A stretch of 21,151 nucleotides of DNA from contig CAYSQW010000059.1 of NCBI GenBank assembly GCA_964433135.1, positions 1-21,151 of the forward strand, in the 5' to 3' direction. Every line of letters begins with the position of its first letter. Position 1 is the first letter of the stretch. Of the stretch, positions 16,574 through 21,151 are shown one piece after another. The DNA is from CAYSQW01 sp964433135. GTDB taxonomy: Bacteria > Acidobacteriota > Aminicenantia > Aminicenantales > Aminicenantaceae. The notes beneath the pieces were generated by a model, which saw only the letters and a program-made list of their open reading frames with translations, searched no databases and was not told where the DNA came from. The position numbers and the translations under genes are program-made.

Positions 16574-16837
16574 ATGAACACCATAAAAGTGAAGATCATC
16601 CGGATCGGAAATTCCAGGGGGATCCGCCTCTCCAAATCATTGATCGAGCAGTACGACATGAAAGATGAAGTGCTTTTAGAGACAAAAAAGGATTCGATCG
16701 TCATCCGACCGGTCGAAAAGCCGCGGGCCGGCTGGGAGAAATCGTTCGAAATTATGAGGCTCAAAGGAGATGATGCGCTGCTCGATAAGGAGACGGATAT
16801 CGAATCGGATTGGGACCAAAAGGATTGGCGGTGGTGA
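16574..16837 (+). CDS. mazE: MazE-type antitoxin (AbrB/SpoVT fold)
   Basis: An 87-residue antitoxin. Residues 4-50 form an AbrB/MazE swapped-hairpin DNA-binding domain (KIIRIGNSRGIRLSKSLIEQ is the family signature). The acidic tail ending in DWDQKDWRW is the usual toxin-binding region, which wraps around MazF. It neutralises the toxin encoded next and probably represses its own promoter. The ATG at 16574 has no Shine-Dalgarno sequence and the transcript is predicted to start only about eight bases earlier, so translation would be nearly leaderless. The final seven bases overlap the toxin gene, a typical arrangement for translational coupling. Confidence 0.9.
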   Translation: MNTIKVKIIRIGNSRGIRLSKSLIEQYDMKDEVLLETKKDSIVIRPVEKPRAGWEKSFEIMRLKGDDALLDKETDIESDWDQKDWRW

Positions 16838-17154
16838 TAAGCAGGTTCGATGTCTGTTTGATCAATCTTGATCCCACAATCGGACATGAAATAAAAAAGA
16901 CAAGGCCCTGCCTGATCATCTCCCCGGATGAGATGAACAGGCAGATCCGGACGGTCATCATCGCGCCGATGACGACGGCAGGCAGGGAGTATCCGACAAG
17001 GATCAGCACATCGTTTGAAGGCAAAAAAGGCCGGATCATCCTTGACCAGATAAGAACGGTGGATAAAAGAAGATTGGTAAAAGTGCAGGGGAAAATCGAT
17101 GAATCGACTGCCGGCCGCGTTCTGGAAACACTGGCCGAGATGTTTGCTCCCTGA
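16831..17154 (+). CDS. mazF: MazF/PemK-type mRNA interferase toxin
   Basis: A 107-residue toxin when read from GTG 16831 (MVISRFDV). Family hallmarks: FDVCLINLDPTIGHEIKKTRP at the N-terminus, R25 in TRP and T48 in APMTT, the two residues used for RNA cleavage in MazF endoribonucleases. It should cut specific single-stranded RNA sequences when free of antitoxin and stop growth. The start was chosen because AAAAGGA (16818-16824) lies six bases upstream and homologues begin at this point; GTG 16834 and the TTG codons at 16810 and 16825 are alternatives. It overlaps mazE by seven bases. All visible catalytic features are intact. The cleavage site cannot be predicted. Confidence 0.9.
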   Translation: MVISRFDVCLINLDPTIGHEIKKTRPCLIISPDEMNRQIRTVIIAPMTTAGREYPTRISTSFEGKKGRIILDQIRTVDKRRLVKVQGKIDESTAGRVLETLAEMFAP

Positions 17155-17192
17155 TGGAATTTCAGCCCGACTGTTCATGATGGATTGATCTC

Positions 17193-17208
17193 TCAGACAA
17201 ATGTCTGA
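17193..17208. repeat. Inverted repeat after mazF
   Basis: TCAGACAAATGTCTGA forms a 6-bp stem around a four-base loop, 39 bases after the mazF stop and 12 bases before the next predicted -35 element. There is no U-tract. It may be a weak mazEF transcript end or an operator for the downstream promoter. Confidence 0.35.
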
Positions 17209-17219
17209 AGCTCAACCGC

Positions 17220-17248
17220 TTTACAGGAACAGCCGGACATGTCATAAT
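17220..17248 (+). promoter_or_regulatory. Predicted promoter of the rsgA leader
   Basis: TTTACA (17220-17225) and CATAAT (17243-17248) are each five-of-six matches to the sigma-70 hexamers, spaced by exactly 17 bases. A palindrome GACATGTC (17236-17243) overlaps the -10. Transcription would start near 17255, giving a leader of about 240 bases before rsgA. Confidence 0.55.
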
Positions 17249-17293
17249 TTATTATTGCTGAACAGCATATATCCATTCTGAAAGGAGGCATTT

Positions 17294-17353
17294 ATGGCCA
17301 TTGCAATTGATCTGCGATGTATGACGTCACGCCTCCGGCGGATTGTAATCTAG
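17294..17353 (+). CDS. Putative 19-residue leader peptide
   Basis: ATG GCC ATT through TAG encodes MAIAIDLRCMTSRLRRIVI. AAAGGAGG at 17281-17288 is five bases upstream, among the best ribosome-binding sites in the window, and the predicted transcript start is about 40 bases before the ATG. GGAGGC in the ribosome site (17284-17289) can pair with GCCTCC within codons 13-15 (17331-17336), so translation could influence its own initiation. The peptide has an RLRR segment near its end; Arg-x-Arg motifs are known sites of macrolide-dependent ribosome arrest, as in the ErmD leader. It is followed by an attenuator-like hairpin before rsgA. A short ORF can arise by chance, so this remains a hypothesis. 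Confidence 0.4.
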   Translation: MAIAIDLRCMTSRLRRIVI

Positions 17354-17439
17354 ATCCTACTTTACGGACACAGCCGCGCCCTCTCTCCGGTTGGAGAAAG
17401 CCTTCGGCACTGCAATCAGCCGCGCGTGATTCAGCGGCC

Positions 17440-17481
17440 GCGGTCGCTCTCAAGAGACCGCTCGAGGTTTTTTTGCTTTTT
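17440..17481 (+). terminator. Terminator-like hairpin with U-tract directly before rsgA
   Basis: GCGGTC (17440-17445) pairs with GACCGC (17456-17461); an inner TC/GA pair with a TCAA loop can extend it past a two-base bulge. Six bases later come seven T (17468-17474), GC, then five T (17477-17481). The gap before the U-tract is longer than in a classical terminator. It ends three bases before the rsgA Shine-Dalgarno AGGAG, so it would act as an attenuator rather than an end-of-gene terminator. Confidence 0.5.
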
Positions 17482-17495
17482 ACAGGAGAATCACA

Positions 17496-18620
17496 GTGTC
17501 GAAAGATCAGAATTCCCGGCCGCTCCCGAGTCTTGAAGACCTGGGGTGGCACAATTTTTTCAAACCATTTATGACCCCTTACACGGAAAAAGGGATGATC
17601 CCGGCGCGCGTGGCGCGTCAGGACAAAGGACGATATACCGTTTATTCTTCATCCGGCCGATATCCGGCCGAGATTTCAGGCAGGCTACGCCATGAAGCCG
17701 TATCCCGCTCTCAGCTGCCCGCGGTGGGAGATTGGGTGGCCCTTCACACCTCGCCCGAATCCGAACGTGCGATGATCCATGCGGTTTTGGAGAGGCGCAG
17801 CCGCATCTCCCGCAAGGAAGCGGGATCCCGGACCAGCGAACAGGTGTTGTGCGCCAATGTCGATACCGCTTTCATCGTCAGCTCCCTGACCGGAGAACGC
17901 GGATTCGTCCTGCGCCGAATCGAGCGCTACCTGACTATCGCGTTGGAATCCGGTATCGATCCCGTGATCGTGCTCAACAAGTCCGACCTGTGCGACAACA
18001 CCGAGGAACACGCGGCCAGAACGGAGGAGATCGCAATGGGCGCTCCGGTGTACGCGGTCAGTGCCTTGACCGGGGCGGGCATGGACGGGGTTTCCACACA
18101 TCTGGGAAAAGGGAAAACAGCGGTTTTGCTGGGGCCTTCCGGAGTGGGAAAGTCCACCCTGATCAATACGATTATGGGGAGCGAGGTCGTTAAAACCGGA
18201 GGGATCCGTGCCGATGACGGCCGCGGACGTCATACCACGACATGGCGCGAGCTGATCGTCATGCCGGAACACGGCCTCATTGTGGATACTCCGGGCCTGC
18301 GCGAGCTTCAGCTCTGGGCGGAGGAAGACGCCCTCGACGGGAGCTTTTCCGAAATCAGCGACCTGGCATCTCAATGCCGCTTCCGCGACTGCACCCACAG
18401 CGGCGAACCCGGCTGCGCCGTCCAGGCGGCCGTGGACGCCGGTACGCTCGAGGCGGCCCGGTTGGAGAGCTATCACATGCAGCAGGCTGAGCTGCGGTAT
18501 CTGGAGCGCCGACGCGACCAGAACGCCAACCGCATCGAGCAGGCCAAGTGGAAATCCATCCACAAAAGCGTCAAAACGCTCGACAAGATCAGCCCTAAAC
18601 GCAAATGGATGAAAAACTGA
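17496..18620 (+). CDS. rsgA: Ribosome small-subunit-dependent GTPase A (RsgA/YloQ/YjeQ family)
   Basis: A 374-residue circularly permuted GTPase that checks late 30S-subunit maturation. An OB-fold domain (about 33-120) is followed by GTPase motifs in permuted order: G4 NKSD 161-164, G5 SAL 189-191, G1 GPSGVGKST 213-221, G2 region RGRHTTT 243-249, G3 DTPG 264-267. The C-terminal zinc domain has C294, C299, H301 and C307, all intact. The N-terminal 30 residues (LEDLGWHNFFKPFM) are longer than in the shortest family members and look like the LGW-type subgroup often found as a second copy, so this could be a paralogue. The start is GTG 17496 with AGGAG (17484-17488) seven bases upstream. The structured leader in front suggests regulation at the RNA level. 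Confidence 0.92.
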   Translation: MSKDQNSRPLPSLEDLGWHNFFKPFMTPYTEKGMIPARVARQDKGRYTVYSSSGRYPAEISGRLRHEAVSRSQLPAVGDWVALHTSPESERAMIHAVLERRSRISRKEAGSRTSEQVLCANVDTAFIVSSLTGERGFVLRRIERYLTIALESGIDPVIVLNKSDLCDNTEEHAARTEEIAMGAPVYAVSALTGAGMDGVSTHLGKGKTAVLLGPSGVGKSTLINTIMGSEVVKTGGIRADDGRGRHTTTWRELIVMPEHGLIVDTPGLRELQLWAEEDALDGSFSEISDLASQCRFRDCTHSGEPGCAVQAAVDAGTLEAARLESYHMQQAELRYLERRRDQNANRIEQAKWKSIHKSVKTLDKISPKRKWMKN

Positions 18621-18868
18621 TCCGGAGTTTGAAAGAAGTATTTTGACACATGAATCAAACCCGGAAAATCTTGCATATCACGGCGCCCCGCGATTGATTT
18701 CACGGGCACGACAACAGATCCGTTTTTTCCGAAAAGATACCGATGCCGGTTTCTTCTCTTTTATCACTTGTAGACGTTAAATATTACATCAAGCCATATT
18801 CGTCAGCACCCCATTGACTCGGATTTATGAACGTGATATCTATTCAACATAGCTTTTAGGGGAAAGCC
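18621..18868. other. AT-rich intergenic region before the kinase gene
   Basis: Contains a TTGACA at 18643-18648 without a good -10, a GC-rich bulged hairpin near 18685-18716 (GCCCCG with CGGGC) followed 12 or more bases later by six T, and a TTGACT at 18814-18819 with a weak extended -10 near 18834-18842 that could drive the kinase gene. No gene was recognised. Confidence 0.35.
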
Positions 18869-21151
18869 ATGGGATTGAAATGCCCAAAATGTCAGCATGA
18901 AAACCCTGTTGATACTCTTTATTGCGGGAAATGCGGGGCAAAATTTGATGCGGAGACAGACCGCACTGAAACTATAAAATCTCATAGGATTGATAAACCT
19001 ATTGCAGGAAAGTATCAGGTCCTTGCAGAGCAGGGCAGAGGCGGGATGGGAATCGTCTACAAGGCCAAAGATATAAAACTCGACAGGATCGTGGCTCTTA
19101 AATTTTTGCCTCCCGGATTGGCAAATGATAGAGAAGCAAAGAAAAGATTTATTCAAGAAGCCAAAGCCGCTTCAGGGCTTGACCATGCTAATATCTGCAC
19201 GATATATGAAATCGGCGATACTGAAGACGGGCAGATGTTTATTGCCATGCCCTTCTATGATGGGGAAAGCCTTAAAGAGAAAATCAGTCAAAAACCTCTA
19301 GAATTAGAGGAAGCCGTTTCGATCGCCACCCAGATATCCGAAGGTCTATCACGTGCCCATAAAAAAGGGATCGTTCATAGAGACATCAAACCTGCAAACA
19401 TCATGATCGCAGAAGAGGGAGTGGTTAAAATTGTTGATTTCGGGATAGCCAAATTAGGGGGAGAAGCGGGACTCACACAAACAGGGTCGACAGTCGGAAC
19501 AACCGCCTACATGTCCCCGGAACAGACGCGGGGAGAAAAAATGGATTCACGCTCGGACATTTGGTCGTTAGGAGTGGTGCTCTATGAGATGCTGACAGGT
19601 CATCTGCCGTTTAGGGGCGAGCAGATGCAGAGTATGATTTATTCAATCCTTAATACGGACCCTGAAGCCGTAACATCCGCTCGACAAGAAGTTCCGAGAC
19701 ATCTTGAACGCGTCATAATGAAAGCGTTGGAAAAAGATTTGGAGAAACGATTCCAGAGCGTTGATGAACTCAAACGAGAACTTCAGATTTCACCTTCAGT
19801 TCCTTTTCCCGAGCCAAAAAAATCAATTGCAGTCCTGCCTTTTGTAAACATGAGCACCGATCCGGATCAGGAGTACTTCAGCGACGGATTGACGGAAGAG
19901 ATCATCACGGATCTGTCTCATATTCATGACCTGCTGGTGATTTCCCGCAGTTCGGCCATGACCTTCAAGGGATCGAAGAAAAAAATAACCGATATTGCCG
20001 GTGAAGTGCATGTGCGCTATGTGCTGGAGGGAAGCGTCCGTAAGGCGGGAAATAATCTTCGTATCACGGCCCAGCTGATCGATGCTGAAAAAGACATCCA
20101 TCTCTGGGCGGAGAAGTACAGCGGAACCCTGGATGATGTGTTTGAGATTCAGGAGAAAGTATCTCAATCCATCGTCAACGCCCTCAAATTAAAATTAACA
20201 GCCGAAGACACCGTAAAAATAAAGGAACATCCGATTGTTGATATCAGAGCCTATGAATATTATTTCAAGGCGCGTCAGGAAATATACAGAGCCACTGCTG
20301 AAAGCCTGAGAAATGCGCTCCAACTTATTGAAAACTGCATGAAAATTGTCGGTAAAAACGAGCTGCTTCTGGCTTCTCAAGGGTATGCTCACTGGATGTT
20401 TTACAATGGCGGGATTGAGCCGGATGAAAAACATTTGAAAAAAACGGAACGATGCGCTGAACAGATTTTCAAATTAAATCCGGATTCTGTACATGGTTAT
20501 CGACTCTTGGGATTGGCACAGGCTCACAGAGGGGAGATAAAAGAATGTATACAAAACCTGTATCGGTTTATAAAGAAAGAGCCGAATGATTCCGATTCAT
20601 TATGCTGGTTATGTTTAATGCTATCAGTGACAGGTAAAACAGAAATGGCACTGTCTCTTTCAAAAAGACTGATACAAATCGATCCCCACTCATCATGGAA
20701 TGTTATGTTTAGAGCCGTAACATTATATTATGACAGGCAATTCTTCGAAGCTGCTAACTTGGCTAAATCCATATATGAAAAGAACCCGGAGAATCCTTTC
20801 ATACACTGTTTTTATTTTCTTTACCTGATAGCTGCCAATGAATTTGATAGAGCCTTTGGTTTGATCCGTGAGTCAGCCGAGGATATTTCAGACGATTTTT
20901 TGATACGATTACCGCACTTTTTGAAAAATGCAATTCAAAATAAAAAAGTGAAAGCATTTCAGATAGCCAATGAAAACATTAAAAAGGCTGCAAGAAATGA
21001 CCTCCAGTATTCGACTTTTCTTGCCGATGGATTTTCATTGCTCAATGAAAAGGATGAAGCCATTCGCTGGCTTGAGAATGCAGTAAATCGAGGTTTCATC
21101 CACTTTCGGTTTTTAAATGAATACGATCCTTTCCTCGAAAACATCCGAGGG
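18869..21151 (+). CDS. Zinc-ribbon Ser/Thr protein kinase with FlgO-like and TPR regions (3'-truncated by window edge)
   Basis: The frame is open from ATG 18869 (AGGGGA just upstream) to the last base: 761 residues without a stop, so the C-terminus is missing. Domains in order: a zinc ribbon (C5, C8, C19, C22); a Hanks-type kinase (about 49-303) with Gly loop QGRGGMG 55-61, K78, E97, HRD 170-172 with K174 and N177, DFG 190-192 and SPE 216-218, all residues for activity present; a FlgO/TolB-N-like domain (about 318-445, starting KSIAVLPFVNMS); then a helical TPR-like region from about 450 onward. No membrane helix is visible, unlike many bacterial kinases of this type. It should phosphorylate Ser/Thr targets, with TPRs binding partners. 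Kinase-FlgO-TPR fusions are common in Acidobacteriota-like genomes. The target and its link to neighbours are unknown. Confidence 0.88.
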   Translation, partial: MGLKCPKCQHENPVDTLYCGKCGAKFDAETDRTETIKSHRIDKPIAGKYQVLAEQGRGGMGIVYKAKDIKLDRIVALKFLPPGLANDREAKKRFIQEAKAASGLDHANICTIYEIGDTEDGQMFIAMPFYDGESLKEKISQKPLELEEAVSIATQISEGLSRAHKKGIVHRDIKPANIMIAEEGVVKIVDFGIAKLGGEAGLTQTGSTVGTTAYMSPEQTRGEKMDSRSDIWSLGVVLYEMLTGHLPFRGEQMQSMIYSILNTDPEAVTSARQEVPRHLERVIMKALEKDLEKRFQSVDELKRELQISPSVPFPEPKKSIAVLPFVNMSTDPDQEYFSDGLTEEIITDLSHIHDLLVISRSSAMTFKGSKKKITDIAGEVHVRYVLEGSVRKAGNNLRITAQLIDAEKDIHLWAEKYSGTLDDVFEIQEKVSQSIVNALKLKLTAEDTVKIKEHPIVDIRAYEYYFKARQEIYRATAESLRNALQLIENCMKIVGKNELLLASQGYAHWMFYNGGIEPDEKHLKKTERCAEQIFKLNPDSVHGYRLLGLAQAHRGEIKECIQNLYRFIKKEPNDSDSLCWLCLMLSVTGKTEMALSLSKRLIQIDPHSSWNVMFRAVTLYYDRQFFEAANLAKSIYEKNPENPFIHCFYFLYLIAANEFDRAFGLIRESAEDISDDFLIRLPHFLKNAIQNKKVKAFQIANENIKKAARNDLQYSTFLADGFSLLNEKDEAIRWLENAVNRGFIHFRFLNEYDPFLENIRG

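Larger units (their letters stand above)
17255..17495 (+). promoter_or_regulatory. Putative structured leader RNA with attenuator upstream of rsgA
   Basis: The predicted leader has, in order: a small 5' hairpin (TGCTG 17256-17260 with CAGCA 17263-17267); a 19-codon ORF with a strong ribosome site; a segment near 17338-17345 (GCGGATTG) that can pair with CAAT 17413-17416 and CCGC 17420-17423; a possible pseudoknot made of AATCA/TGATT (17414-17418, 17427-17431) and GCCGC/GCGGC (17419-17423, 17434-17438); and a terminator-like hairpin with a U-rich tail ending three bases before the rsgA ribosome site. It matches no riboswitch class I know. The mutually exclusive pairings suggest transcription attenuation, but no covariation evidence is available. 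Confidence 0.4.

Noticed and set aside
16564..17178. Minus-strand open frame of 204 codons opposite mazEF
   Set aside because: Both mazE and mazF have full family signatures on the plus strand; the antisense frame has none.
17255..17460. Known riboswitch or T-box in the rsgA leader
   Set aside because: No T-box AGGGTGG-type sequence or recognisable cobalamin, magnesium or other riboswitch core was found.
17317..17574. Plus-strand open frame of 85 codons across the rsgA leader
   Set aside because: It has no ribosome site, reads through the terminator-like hairpin and U-tract, and overlaps the start of rsgA in another frame.
1..21151. tRNA, rRNA, CRISPR, insertion sequence or prophage
   Set aside because: No GTTCGANNC-based cloverleaf, no regularly spaced repeats, and no transposase, integrase or phage structural protein was seen on either strand.

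Overview
The window looks like chromosomal DNA from a moderately GC-rich, Gram-negative-type bacterium. The mix of genes (an exported beta-lactamase-fold hydrolase, an NHL-type 6-bladed propeller, an orphan MacB/FtsX-type permease of about 780 residues, an exported M28 peptidase, a Ser/Thr kinase with FlgO-like and TPR regions) most resembles Acidobacteriota or Candidatus Aminicenantes. That assignment is inference from gene content; there is no rRNA, tRNA or other phylogenetic marker here. No insertion sequence, prophage, CRISPR array or tRNA was found.

Layout. 1-2.5 kb: a possible gene end at the left edge, then two minus-strand genes (serine hydrolase, polytopic membrane protein) separated by ten tandem heptamers that run into the second gene's stop codon. 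2.5-4.9 kb: a plus-strand multi-spanning membrane protein fused to a PlsC-like acyltransferase domain. 5.0-8.0 kb: a minus-strand pair of hydrolases (an exported isochorismatase-like cysteine hydrolase and a membrane-anchored alpha/beta hydrolase). 8.2-10.9 kb: plus-strand secreted beta-propeller and APC amino-acid permease. 11.0-13.3 kb: minus-strand FtsX-type permease. 13.6-16.4 kb: plus-strand M28 zinc peptidase and PLP aminotransferase, probably one transcript. 16.5-17.15 kb: a mazEF toxin-antitoxin pair whose promoter lies inside an 11-bp tandem repeat. 17.2-18.6 kb: a putative regulatory leader (promoter, 19-codon ORF, candidate alternative pairings, terminator-like hairpin) followed by an RsgA-type ribosome-assembly GTPase. 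18.9 kb to the right edge: a zinc-ribbon, Ser/Thr kinase, FlgO-like, TPR protein that continues beyond the window.

How the genes work together. The exported hydrolases, peptidase, aminotransferase and APC permease fit a peptide- and amino-acid-using heterotroph, but there is no single obvious pathway. The most unusual stretch is 16.5-18.6 kb, where a toxin expected to attack RNA sits next to a 30S-subunit GTPase whose upstream region looks like a ribosome-sensing attenuator. That reading rests on sequence patterns only. Functions are by motif recognition without database searches.
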